Source: Blastococcus sp.
GTDB taxonomy: Bacteria > Actinomycetota > Actinomycetes > Mycobacteriales > Geodermatophilaceae
Length of the DNA: 44,677 nt
Direction: 5' to 3'
Assembly: GCA_025965795.1 (NCBI GenBank)
Contig: JAOPWH010000188.1
Location: forward strand, 1-44,677
Shown here: positions 24,312 to 33,017 of the stretch, in pieces
Layout: every line of letters starts with the position of its first letter
How positions within the stretch are numbered: the first letter of the stretch is position 1
The notes under the pieces: model-generated
Database searches by the model: none
Seen by the model: only the letters and a program-made list of their open reading frames with translations
What the model was told of the DNA's origin: nothing
Program-made: the position numbers and the translations under genes

Positions 24312-24331
24312 ACGAATTTTGTGTTTATGAA

Positions 24332-25537
24332 CTAAAAGGGATCGCTTCCACTGCCCCGGTGGCTGTCCCGGGGGTCGGCAGAACCACCGGCGAGACCGAC
24401 CTCGGACAGCACCGACTCGGTGTGCTCACCGAGCACCGGCGGCGCCTGGAGCCCTGACCACGGCGTCTCCGAGAACCGCGCCGGCGGTGCCACGGTCACG
24501 ACCTCGCCCTGGGTCGGATGTCGCAGGCGGAGCTCCAGCCCCAGGTGACGCGCCTGGGGCTCCGCGAAGACCTCGTCGATCGCATTGACGCGGGCATGCG
24601 GCACGTCATGGTCGGCCAGGAGCTGCTCCCAGACGGCGCTCGACCGCCGGGCGAACTCGGCGGCGAGCAGGTCGTGCAGCTCCTCGAAATTCTCGATGCG
24701 CGCCTCGCGGGTGGCGAACCTGGGATCGTCCAGCAGGTCGCGACGGCCGACGGCCGCGAGGAGGCCCTGCCAGAACTTGGGCGGCGACGAGAGGTGCACC
24801 GTCATGACCCGACCGTCGGCGCAGCCGAAGGCGTAGGACTGGCTCAAGCTGGGTCTCCGCCGCGGGCCGCCCCGATCGCCGGTGTGGTGCCACAGTGAGG
24901 CCTCGGAGGCGAGGAAGGCCGCCACGGAGGCGAACATCGAGACGTCGACGTGCTGCCCCGTGCCGATCCGGTCCCGCGCATGCAGGGCAGCGAGCACGGC
25001 GTAGGCCGCGGTCAGCCCGGCGATCCCATCGGCCATGGCCGGCCCGACGATGCGCGGCCGGTCGGGTTCCAGGTTCTGCCCCAGCATCCCGCCCACCGCC
25101 TGCCCCACGGTGTCGTACACCGGCCGGTGCGCGTCGGGACCGTCCTGGCCGAACCCGGTGACGGAGCAGTAGATGAGCCGCTCGTTCCAGGAGCGCACGG
25201 TGTCGTAGCCCAGGCCCAACCGGTCCATCACGCCGGGTCGCGAGTTCTCCACCAGCACGTCGGCGTCCTCGAGCAGTCGGCGGACGGCACGTCGTCCGAC
25301 GTCGTCCCGGACGTCGAGGGCGATGCTGCGCTTGTTCCGGTTGTATGCCAGGAAGTGCGGACCGTAGCCGCCACCGGCGAACGCCCGGAACGGGTCTCCT
25401 CCCTCGGGGATCTCGATCTTCACGACGTCCGCGCCCAGGTCGGCCAGCAGTTGCCCGGCGTAGGGGCCGGCGATGAAGCTGGCGAGCTCGACGACGCGTA
25501 GCCCCGCCAGAGGTCCCTGTCCCGGCGGCCGCGTCAC
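24332..25537 (-). CDS. Family III CoA-transferase (CaiB/BaiF type)
   Basis: A 401-residue formyl-CoA-transferase-like protein. Family marks: LAGLRVVELASFIAGPYAGQ at the N-terminus, NRNKRSIALD (67-76), and the catalytic Asp170 in GPAMADGIAGL. It moves CoA between carboxylic acids. GTG 25537 overlaps the HyuA stop (GTGA), so it is the last gene of the carboxylase operon. A logical role is activating the keto acid made by the carboxylase; the well-known acetophenone pathway uses an ATP-dependent CoA ligase at this step instead. The C-terminal 15 residues (DPRDSHRGSGSDPF) look disordered. Confidence 0.9.
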   Translation of the reverse strand: MTRPPGQGPLAGLRVVELASFIAGPYAGQLLADLGADVVKIEIPEGGDPFRAFAGGGYGPHFLAYNRNKRSIALDVRDDVGRRAVRRLLEDADVLVENSRPGVMDRLGLGYDTVRSWNERLIYCSVTGFGQDGPDAHRPVYDTVGQAVGGMLGQNLEPDRPRIVGPAMADGIAGLTAAYAVLAALHARDRIGTGQHVDVSMFASVAAFLASEASLWHHTGDRGGPRRRPSLSQSYAFGCADGRVMTVHLSSPPKFWQGLLAAVGRRDLLDDPRFATREARIENFEELHDLLAAEFARRSSAVWEQLLADHDVPHARVNAIDEVFAEPQARHLGLELRLRHPTQGEVVTVAPPARFSETPWSGLQAPPVLGEHTESVLSEVGLAGGSADPRDSHRGSGSDPF

Positions 25538-27564
25538 GTCGGCGCCACCGCCGGGTCCGGGCGCTCGATCACGACGTTCCCGGTGGAGCTGCGGACGGCC
25601 GTCCAGCCCCGGTTGACCGCATAGCTGGTGTCGTCGGTCTCGATGACGGCGGGGCCGGCCAGGAAGGTGCCCGGGGGCATGTCCTCCAGGCGCAGGATCG
25701 GCGTGTCCACCACCTGGCCTGCCACCGACCAGCGGATGCCCCGCCGCGCCCGAGGACGCGCGGCCACGCTCGGTCCGTCCTCCTCGACCGGTGTCCACGT
25801 CGGCATGGGCGCGCGCATGTCCAGCACCACGTCACGCAGCCGCGCCCCCGGGTACGCCTCCGCGACACCGGCGCCGGCAGTTCCGTCCGCGTCCCATGCG
25901 ACTTCGAACCGCTCCTCCCCCCGTTCCAGCACGAGCGACCGCGTCGTCCGCACCTCCGCCGGCGCGAACCCCTCCCCCCGCATGTCGAGGGCACCCTGGG
26001 TCTCGAGTGCAGCCATCGTCTCCACGACCCGTCCATGGGTGGAGGGGTCGTCCAGTGCCTGGAAGGCGCTCGAGCCGTACCGGTGCCACACGTCGACCGT
26101 GGAGGAGCCGAAGGCGCTGAACACCGAGCCGTGCGGAAAACCCACCACCCGCCGGATACCCACCTGCTCGGCGATGTCGCAGGCATGCAGGGGTCCGCCG
26201 CCGCCGAAGGCGAACAACGTGAAGTCGGCGGCATCGATCCCGGTGGCGACCACGCGGGTACGGACCTCGTCGGCCATCGAGGCGTTCACCTGCTCGCGCA
26301 CCATGGCGGCGGCGGTCTGCGCGTCGGTCCCCAGTTCCCGGGCGAGCCGGCGTTCGACCACAGCGCGGGCGCGGTCGACGTCCAGTCGCATCCGGCCGCC
26401 GAGGAACGTCTCCGGGTCCAGTAGACCGAGCAGCAGATTTGCGTCCGTGACGGTCGAACGTTGACCGCCCTTCCCGTAGCAGACCGGCCCCGGCGCCGAG
26501 CCGGCGCTCTCCGGCCCGACCTGCAGGCGACCGTCGACGAGCGTGGCGATGCTGCCGCCGCCGGCGCCGATGGACTCGGTCGAGATCACCGGTACGGCGA
26601 TCCGCATTCCCGCGATGACCGGCATGGTGACGACGGTGGGTTCCCGCCCGTCGAGGACGGCGACGTCGAGGCTGGTTCCGCCCATGTCCGCGGTGACGAC
26701 GTGGGTGAGCCCCATCTGCCGGGCGGTGACCGCCGCGCCGTACACCGCTACGGCCGGCCCGCTGCTGAGGGTCTGCACGGCCACCGTCTTCGCGACCCGA
26801 GCCGAGCCCCCGGCGGCGTGGACGATCAACAGGGGGCGTCGCATGCCCTGGGCCCGCGCCAGATCCTCGGCCCGGTAGAGCCCCCTGGCAAGGTCGCTGT
26901 GGAGATAGGCGTTGAGCAGCACGGTGTTGGTACGGGCGTGGTCGTCGTCGCTGGAGGTCACCTCGGACGCCAGCTGCAGGGGCACGGACCGCAGGTAGTG
27001 CACCGGATAGCGCTCCCGTACCAGCTCGCGGACGCGCCGCTCGTGCGCGGGGCTGCGCCAGCTGTTGCGCAGGCTCACCGCGATCATCCGGGCGCCCAGG
27101 GCGACGAGTTCACGGACGGCCCGAAGCACGTCCTGCGACGAGGGCTGATGCACCGAACGCCCGTCGACGTCGGTCTCCTCCTCGATGCCGCGCACCATCT
27201 CCGGGTCGAGGAACGGGACGGTGCCCGCGCCGTCCGCCGCGTAGAGCGAGGTCTCCGCCCCTGAGGTGATCAGCAGGCCCACCTTCGGGCCGCGCTGCTG
27301 CAGCAGCGTGTTGGTCCCGAGCGTCGTCGAGAGCCGCACGACCTGGGTACGGCTCAGAAAGGCCGGCAGCGGGTGATCGAACGCCGCCGCGCCCCGGGTG
27401 AGGCACCCCATGAAGCATTCCGTCAGATCGTGCGGCGTGGTCAGCACCTTCGCGCGGTGCGCGCTGATGCCGTCGGTGAAGAACCCGTCGGTGAACGTGC
27501 CGCCGACATCGATGTCGGCGGTGTACCGGACGCCGTGGGGGTCGTGAACCGCCACGGCGCTCAC
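25534..27564 (-). CDS. HyuA-family ATPase subunit of an acetophenone-carboxylase-like enzyme (second alpha type)
   Basis: A 676-residue HyuA protein (about 70 kDa by length). ADIDVGGTFTDGFF is the first phosphate loop, TADMGGTSLDVAVLDG the second; GPVCYGKGG and FAFGGGGPLHAC follow. Its sequence is clearly different from the other two HyuA proteins here. Acetophenone carboxylase also contains two unequal HyuA-like subunits. GTG 27564 overlaps the stop of the UROD-like gene (GTGA); the long open frame upstream of it is a shadow of that gene. Confidence 0.88.
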   Translation of the reverse strand: MSAVAVHDPHGVRYTADIDVGGTFTDGFFTDGISAHRAKVLTTPHDLTECFMGCLTRGAAAFDHPLPAFLSRTQVVRLSTTLGTNTLLQQRGPKVGLLITSGAETSLYAADGAGTVPFLDPEMVRGIEEETDVDGRSVHQPSSQDVLRAVRELVALGARMIAVSLRNSWRSPAHERRVRELVRERYPVHYLRSVPLQLASEVTSSDDDHARTNTVLLNAYLHSDLARGLYRAEDLARAQGMRRPLLIVHAAGGSARVAKTVAVQTLSSGPAVAVYGAAVTARQMGLTHVVTADMGGTSLDVAVLDGREPTVVTMPVIAGMRIAVPVISTESIGAGGGSIATLVDGRLQVGPESAGSAPGPVCYGKGGQRSTVTDANLLLGLLDPETFLGGRMRLDVDRARAVVERRLARELGTDAQTAAAMVREQVNASMADEVRTRVVATGIDAADFTLFAFGGGGPLHACDIAEQVGIRRVVGFPHGSVFSAFGSSTVDVWHRYGSSAFQALDDPSTHGRVVETMAALETQGALDMRGEGFAPAEVRTTRSLVLERGEERFEVAWDADGTAGAGVAEAYPGARLRDVVLDMRAPMPTWTPVEEDGPSVAARPRARRGIRWSVAGQVVDTPILRLEDMPPGTFLAGPAVIETDDTSYAVNRGWTAVRSSTGNVVIERPDPAVAPT

Positions 27565-28385
27565 CGGCCGGTCCGGAGCGGTGCGCCACCGAACAGTTCC
27601 ACCCACGCGGTCACGGTCTCCGGATCGGCGTCGGCGGGCACCTCGCCCGCCGTCAGGAGCAATCCGCGCCCCGCGGTCCGGCGTTCTTCCGCGGTGCCGT
27701 CCGGCTGCTCCGCGAACAGTTCCGGGGGCAGCGCCTCGTCGGCGGGGAGCACCAGGTCGACCGGTCCCGCGGGTTCGTCCCCTGCTGGCGCGAGCAGGAT
27801 GCTCGCGACGTTGTAGAAGCGGCAGATGTTGGCGAGCTCCGTGAGGACGCGGTCGCGGCCCGCCACTCCGGCGGCCGCGGGGGCCTCCGCCAGCAGCACC
27901 CCGGCGACACCGGCCTCGGCGTACCGGCGGGCGAGCACGGCGTAGAGCTCGGCCACTCCCTCGAGATCGCCGCCTCGAAGGCCGGCCAGAGTGGCCGGCC
28001 CGGTGAGGACGCCGAGCACGGGCGCCGTGCCACGCAACTCGCTGGACAGCCGCGCCGCCACGTCGGTCGCCGCCTGCAGGAGCGGGGCATCCGCGACGCC
28101 GGCCGACAGCTCGGCCGGCCGCGTTTCCCCGTCGAGAGGCAGGCCCCGCCCGTCCCGTGGGAGAGGTGCGCCGAGCGCCTCGAGCTCCAGTCCGAGCTGG
28201 AAGTGGTTCACGACGACGGGCAGGCCGAACAGGCCTTGAGCGCTGCGCAGGACGAACGCCGCCGTGGCCGCGTCCTGGAGCATCTCCTCGAGCTCGACCT
28301 GCTCCAGCCGGGCGGCCAGCCGGTAGACGATGGGCGCGACGACCACCGGCCCGGCGCCCCGGACGGTGGACAGAAGAGTGCTCAC
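27561..28385 (-). CDS. Uroporphyrinogen-decarboxylase-like protein, candidate fifth subunit of the carboxylase
   Basis: A 274-residue protein whose N-terminal half (VVVAPIVYRLAARLEQ, then PVVVNHFQLGLELEALG) resembles the UROD/methyltransferase TIM-barrel family. It is shorter than true UROD (about 340-350) and I see neither its substrate-binding motif nor the Cys/His zinc motif of methyltransferases. Acetophenone carboxylase has a loosely bound fifth subunit of roughly 30-35 kDa; position between HyuB and the second HyuA makes this protein the natural counterpart. GTG 28385 overlaps the HyuB stop. Confidence 0.65.
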   Translation of the reverse strand: MSTLLSTVRGAGPVVVAPIVYRLAARLEQVELEEMLQDAATAAFVLRSAQGLFGLPVVVNHFQLGLELEALGAPLPRDGRGLPLDGETRPAELSAGVADAPLLQAATDVAARLSSELRGTAPVLGVLTGPATLAGLRGGDLEGVAELYAVLARRYAEAGVAGVLLAEAPAAAGVAGRDRVLTELANICRFYNVASILLAPAGDEPAGPVDLVLPADEALPPELFAEQPDGTAEERRTAGRGLLLTAGEVPADADPETVTAWVELFGGAPLRTGR

Positions 28386-30511
28386 TCGAACTGCCCCCAG
28401 AACGGCTTGGTGTAGCTGTCGACGTTGGGTTCCGGCCACGAGCCGTAGTAGGTGAGCTTGTCCTCGCTCGGGCGTAGCTGCGACCACTCCTCGACGAAGG
28501 CATCGAAGGGCTTCCCGCGGGAGAGCCGGTCCTGCCGCGCCGCCTGTCGTTCCGCGTCGGTCGCCGCGACGTCGACCGTCAGCAGCTCCTCGTCGAACAC
28601 GACGCGGTAGACATCGCGCGCCACGTCCGCCGAGATGATCTGGTCGCGCAGGTCGTCCATGACCGACTCCGGCGCCCGTTCGAGCACGTCGCCGTAGCCG
28701 CCTCCGCCGCCGGCGCTGTCGATGAACAGGTCGCCCTCGGCGAAGTCCTCGGTGGCCTTGCTGGAGTAGTCGAAGTGGTAGTCCCCCTCGAGCGGCCTGT
28801 TGCGCGCGAGGTTGTACTGGGTGAGGACGAGGTCCTGCGCACCGCTCTGCATCTGCCGGAAGACGTCGGCGCCGCGGATCACGAAGCGAGGGTTGGGCGG
28901 TCCGGCATAGCCGCCGAAGATCCCCGGGTTGTGACTGAGCCGGTCGCTGGCCCCCCGGGTGGTCAGCTGGCAGCCGGCCTTCGGCGCGGAACTGATCTCG
29001 ACGGACGGGACACCGCCCCGGTGCATGCCGAACCCGTGGAAGTCCTTGTCGATCGTCCGCGCCAGGGTGACCACGGGCAACCGGGTGTCGGACTCCTCCA
29101 CCTCGCCCGCGTCGGTCACCGACGCCCAGTAGAAGCCGCTCGCGTGCTCGCCGTCGAGGTCGAACCGTGCACCCTGTCCGGCCAGGTTCTGCGTGCCGGT
29201 GAAGTTGGCGGTGCGATACCCGTAGCTGTTGGTACCCGAGTAGACGTAGATCATCAGGTTGCGGGAGAACGGCGCCGACACCGAGAGCCGGTGCTCGCTG
29301 TCGAACAGCATCTTGGAGCCGATCACGTGCAGGTTCTGCACGTTCATGGCGGAGATCGTCGTCCCCTCCCCGTGCGCGACCTCCGCGCCGCAGTTCGCCA
29401 CGGAAGGGCCTTCCACCAACACCTTGATCGGTTCCAGCAACCCGATGTTCGGCGCCAGCCCGCGGAAGAAGTAGGTGAAGAGGTAGACGCCCATCGACGC
29501 CCGCATCAGGTGCCAGGTGCAGTGCTGCGGCCCCTTGTCGTTCTCGGGGGAGACACCCTGGTTGATGACGACCATCTCGTCGCCCTGCTTGATCACGGTG
29601 GTGGGCAGCCGGACGAGACCGCTCTCCTGGCCGACCCCGTCGTTGAACAGCACGCAGCGGTAGATGCCGTCGTTGATCTTGCTGATCCGCTGACGGGACA
29701 GCTCGCCGCTGACCGCAAGGATCTTCCGCAGACCTCCGGCGACCCCGGCGGCGCCACGCCGCTCGCACTCCCGCAGCACCCGGTCCCGGATCCGCTTGCA
29801 GGTGGCGACCCGGGCCTTCAGGTCGCTGGCGAAAACGAAGGGGTTGCGGACCGAATTGAGCATGAAATCGAGGATGTCCCGGCGCAGCTCCCAGCCGTCG
29901 GCGATGCGCATCCCGTGGATGTGCAGGCCTTCTTCCCACCGGGTGGTCGCCCGCGGGCTGAAGCCGCCGGGCGAGATCGACCCGCACTCACCCTGGTGGC
30001 CGCCCACCTCGGCCCAGCCGACGAGGACGCCCTTGTAGAAGATCGGTGCCGTCACGAACATGTCGAAGGTGTGCACGCCGCCGCAGGTCGGGTCGTTGAA
30101 GAAGTAGACGTCCCCGTCCTGCAGCCCGACCGTCGGGTCGTCGCGGTAGTACTTCATGACGTACTTGACCTGCCCGTAGTTGAGCAGGGTGTGGAAGTAG
30201 ATGCCGGTGGCGACGACCGCCGGGTCGCCTTCGGGCGTGAAGACGCTGGCGTTCATGTCGCCGGTGATGATTCCTTCGGAGATCGAGAGCGCCATGTAGA
30301 CGTCGCGGGCCTCCTCGACGATCGAGGTCATCTTGTGCTGAAAAACCTCGAGCTCCAGGAGGGACATCTGCTCCATCCCCTCGAGCTCGAGCTCCGACGG
30401 CGGCTCGATGCCGCGGGTGAGGAGTTCGGGATCACGTCCGGGCGCCTTGCCGTAGGGATGCCGGTCGTAGACCAGTCCCTCGTGCAACTTGATGCGGTCC
30501 ATGAGGCTCAT
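28382..30511 (-). CDS. HyuB-family subunit of an acetophenone-carboxylase-like enzyme
   Basis: A 709-residue HyuB protein, only distantly similar to the HyuB at 17347. Marks: MTSIVEEARDVYMALSISEG, FFNDPTCGGVHTFDMF, VGGHQGECGSISPGG and the C-terminal SAGGGGGYGDVLER. The Gly-rich and His/Asp motifs form the presumed carboxylation site. ATG 30511 overlaps the HyuA stop (ATGA); MSLMDRIKLHEGLVYDRHPY at the start and YYGSWPEPN at the end are beyond the simple HyuB core and suggest a carboxylase-type subunit. Confidence 0.88.
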   Translation of the reverse strand: MSLMDRIKLHEGLVYDRHPYGKAPGRDPELLTRGIEPPSELELEGMEQMSLLELEVFQHKMTSIVEEARDVYMALSISEGIITGDMNASVFTPEGDPAVVATGIYFHTLLNYGQVKYVMKYYRDDPTVGLQDGDVYFFNDPTCGGVHTFDMFVTAPIFYKGVLVGWAEVGGHQGECGSISPGGFSPRATTRWEEGLHIHGMRIADGWELRRDILDFMLNSVRNPFVFASDLKARVATCKRIRDRVLRECERRGAAGVAGGLRKILAVSGELSRQRISKINDGIYRCVLFNDGVGQESGLVRLPTTVIKQGDEMVVINQGVSPENDKGPQHCTWHLMRASMGVYLFTYFFRGLAPNIGLLEPIKVLVEGPSVANCGAEVAHGEGTTISAMNVQNLHVIGSKMLFDSEHRLSVSAPFSRNLMIYVYSGTNSYGYRTANFTGTQNLAGQGARFDLDGEHASGFYWASVTDAGEVEESDTRLPVVTLARTIDKDFHGFGMHRGGVPSVEISSAPKAGCQLTTRGASDRLSHNPGIFGGYAGPPNPRFVIRGADVFRQMQSGAQDLVLTQYNLARNRPLEGDYHFDYSSKATEDFAEGDLFIDSAGGGGGYGDVLERAPESVMDDLRDQIISADVARDVYRVVFDEELLTVDVAATDAERQAARQDRLSRGKPFDAFVEEWSQLRPSEDKLTYYGSWPEPNVDSYTKPFWGQFE

Positions 30512-32658
30512 CGCTCCGCCTTCCTGCGCTCGAGCCATCCGACCCGGCGTCCGTCGAGGTAATAGGTCCAGCCGGGGGGCACCACGCAGACGGTGTCGGT
30601 GCTCTCGATGAGTGCTGGGCCGGTGAGCACCAGATCGCTGGGCAGCCGGTCTCGGCGGTACACCGGGGTGTCGCGCTCGCCGTGCTCGAACCCCCAGTAC
30701 GCCACCCGGTGACCGAAGGGCTCGGGATCGGTGTCCTCCACCGGCCCCGACAGGCCGCTGCCTGGTGGCTGGGCCACCTCACCCACCGCGCTCAGCCGCA
30801 CACCCATCACCTCGACCCCGGCCTCGAGGAACACCGCCCCCTTGCCGTAGGCGTCGCCGTAGGCGGTGACGAAGCGGCCGACGAGCAGCTCGATCTGGGC
30901 AAGGTCACGTACCGGCTCCGCGGCGAGCGGGATGGGCAGCGTGTGCCGTTGCTGTCCGAAGCGGAGCAGCACCTCGAGTTCGAATCTCAGTGCGGAGAGG
31001 TCGAACCCCTCCTCCTCCATGTCGCGGCGTGCCTCGGCGAGCAGCACTTCGATCGCCTCGTTGAGCGGGGCGATGGCCTCGGCGCGGTAGGTGCCCCCGT
31101 CCGCCGCGGAGAACAGGATGTCCGAGTGCGTGCGCTCGTAGGTCTGGGCGACGTCCAGGCTCAGCGTGCCGAACGCGCACCCGACGCTCCCGAAGTCGAA
31201 GGTCGCGACCCGGGAGACGTCCGCGGCGTCGGAGTAGCCCGCCGCGTGCACCGGGCCGGCGCCGCCGTAGGCGAAGGCGACGAACTCGCGCGGGTCCAGT
31301 CCGGACATCTGGGCCGCGATGCGGTACATCTCCTGGCCCATCATCCCGTCGACCAGACGCTTGATGCTCCACGCGGCCTCGTGAGCCGTGACCCCGAGCG
31401 GCTTGGCGATGTGATCGGTCACGGCCGCCTCGGCGCGGTCGCGGTCCAGCCGCACCCGACCACCCAGGAAGTAGTCGGGATCGATGTAGCCGAGCACGAC
31501 ATCCGCGTCGGTCACGGTCGGTTCCTCGCCACCGCGTGCGTAGCAGGCCGGTCCCGGCAGGGAGTGCGCGCTCTGCGGACCGACCTTGAGGATGCCGTCC
31601 TGAAGGTGCGCAATGCTGCCGCCGCCGGCTCCGATGGACCAGTGGGCGACCAGCGGCACCTGGACCCGCCAGCGGTCGATGACCGGGTCGTACTCGTAGG
31701 TGCGCTCGTGGCCTTCCAGCACGAGGCCGAGGTCGAAGCTGGTGCCACCCATGTCGGTGAGGAACACGTTGGGCAGCTCGTAGTGGCCGGCCAGGGCCGC
31801 CGCGCCCACGATCCCGGAGACCGGTCCGCTGCCGAACAGATGTATCGGCCTCGTGCGTGACGTCGACGACGCCCCGCCGGTGCACTTGGCAATCAGCAAC
31901 GGCTGGGAGTAACCGCTGGTGCGGAGGTCGTCCTGGAGCGCGACGAGGTGCTCCTCGGTCTCCAGCCGCAGGAAAGCGTCGAGGATGCAGGTCATCGTGC
32001 GGCGGTACTCGCCCATCTGCGGGCTCAGCTCGCTGGAGAGGAACACCGGCATGTGACCCAGGTACACGTCTGGGTACTGAGCCCGGATCAGGTCACGGAT
32101 GCGCTGCTCGTGGGCCGGGTTGGCGTAGGAGTACAGCAGGACGACCACGAAGCCCCGGACCCCCTGATCGACGAGCATCTGGACCTGGGTCAGCACCTCC
32201 TCGTCGCGCAGCGGGAGCACTACCTCGCCCTTGCTGTCCATCCGCTCGCGCACCCCGACGACTCGCTGACGCGGGATCAGCGGCTCGGGCCGGACGGCGC
32301 GACCGCGGTCGTAGCGGGCCTCGATCGACAGCCCGTCGGCCCAGTTGCGACCGCGCCCGATGAGCATCGTGTCCTCGAACCCGTGCGTCGTGATCAGGCC
32401 CAGCACAGGCCCCTTGTGCTCCACCAGGGCGTTCGTGCCGACGGTCGTGGAATAGACCACCGAGTCCGCGTTGCCGAGCAGCCCGGCGGAGGAGGTCGAG
32501 ATGCTCTGCGCGACGACCTCGAGGGCGTTCGCGACGCCGACCCTGAGGTCGTAGGCGGTCGTGTCGGCCTTGCCGTGCGTGATCGTCCCGTCGATCGCGA
32601 CCACGACATCGGTGAAGGTGCCCCCGACGTCGATGCCGATGCGCGCGCGGCCGCTCAC
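30508..32658 (-). CDS. HyuA-family ATPase subunit of an acetophenone-carboxylase-like enzyme (first alpha type)
   Basis: A 716-residue HyuA protein. IGIDVGGTFTDVVV near the N-terminus and LTDMGGTSFDLGLVLEG are the two phosphate loops; GPACYARGG and FAYGGAGPVHAAG follow. GTG 32658 overlaps the stop of the CxxC gene (GTGA), and its own stop overlaps the HyuB ATG. In acetophenone carboxylase each reaction consumes ATP in such subunits to activate substrate and bicarbonate. Confidence 0.9.
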   Translation of the reverse strand: MSGRARIGIDVGGTFTDVVVAIDGTITHGKADTTAYDLRVGVANALEVVAQSISTSSAGLLGNADSVVYSTTVGTNALVEHKGPVLGLITTHGFEDTMLIGRGRNWADGLSIEARYDRGRAVRPEPLIPRQRVVGVRERMDSKGEVVLPLRDEEVLTQVQMLVDQGVRGFVVVLLYSYANPAHEQRIRDLIRAQYPDVYLGHMPVFLSSELSPQMGEYRRTMTCILDAFLRLETEEHLVALQDDLRTSGYSQPLLIAKCTGGASSTSRTRPIHLFGSGPVSGIVGAAALAGHYELPNVFLTDMGGTSFDLGLVLEGHERTYEYDPVIDRWRVQVPLVAHWSIGAGGGSIAHLQDGILKVGPQSAHSLPGPACYARGGEEPTVTDADVVLGYIDPDYFLGGRVRLDRDRAEAAVTDHIAKPLGVTAHEAAWSIKRLVDGMMGQEMYRIAAQMSGLDPREFVAFAYGGAGPVHAAGYSDAADVSRVATFDFGSVGCAFGTLSLDVAQTYERTHSDILFSAADGGTYRAEAIAPLNEAIEVLLAEARRDMEEEGFDLSALRFELEVLLRFGQQRHTLPIPLAAEPVRDLAQIELLVGRFVTAYGDAYGKGAVFLEAGVEVMGVRLSAVGEVAQPPGSGLSGPVEDTDPEPFGHRVAYWGFEHGERDTPVYRRDRLPSDLVLTGPALIESTDTVCVVPPGWTYYLDGRRVGWLERRKAER

Positions 32659-33017
32659 GGCACCGTCGGAGACGTCGTGTCCTCGGGGACCTCACGGTGG
32701 GTGCGCTCGAATGCGTCGAGATCGAGGTCGATGTCCCAGGTCAGCGGGTGCCCCGGCGGGAGGTACTCGTTCTCGACCATCGTGCCGCAGCCCGGGCAGT
32801 AGAACTCCACCAGCCGGACCCACTCCGGATCGAAGGAGAAGTTGAACTCCTCGTCGGCCGCGAGGACCGGATGGACCTCCCGGGGATCGCGGTTGGCGAT
32901 CAGGCAGCCCTCCTTGTACGGCCGCTCGGCCGGCCCCAGGTCCCGCCCGCACCGGTTGCACGACCACCGTCGTTCCGGGATGGCGAGGTCGAGGTACTCG
33001 GTGACCCTGACTCTCAT
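32655..33017 (-). CDS. CxxC zinc-ribbon small subunit of an acetophenone-carboxylase-like enzyme
   Basis: A 120-residue protein (about 14 kDa by length) with two CxxC pairs (Cys20/Cys23 and Cys74/Cys77) plus Cys38, acidic at the C-terminus. Size and cysteine pattern fit the 15 kDa subunit of acetophenone carboxylase and the gamma subunit of acetone carboxylase. ATG 33017 overlaps the IclR stop (ATGA) and has AGGAG about ten bases upstream. Confidence 0.82.
   Translation of the reverse strand: MRVRVTEYLDLAIPERRWSCNRCGRDLGPAERPYKEGCLIANRDPREVHPVLAADEEFNFSFDPEWVRLVEFYCPGCGTMVENEYLPPGHPLTWDIDLDLDAFERTHREVPEDTTSPTVP

Noticed and set aside
28386-29987. Upstream extension of the UROD-like gene in the same frame
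   Set aside because: It runs antisense-free but out of frame through HyuB, is Arg/Gly-rich, and the GTG at 28385 with a 4-base overlap explains the start.
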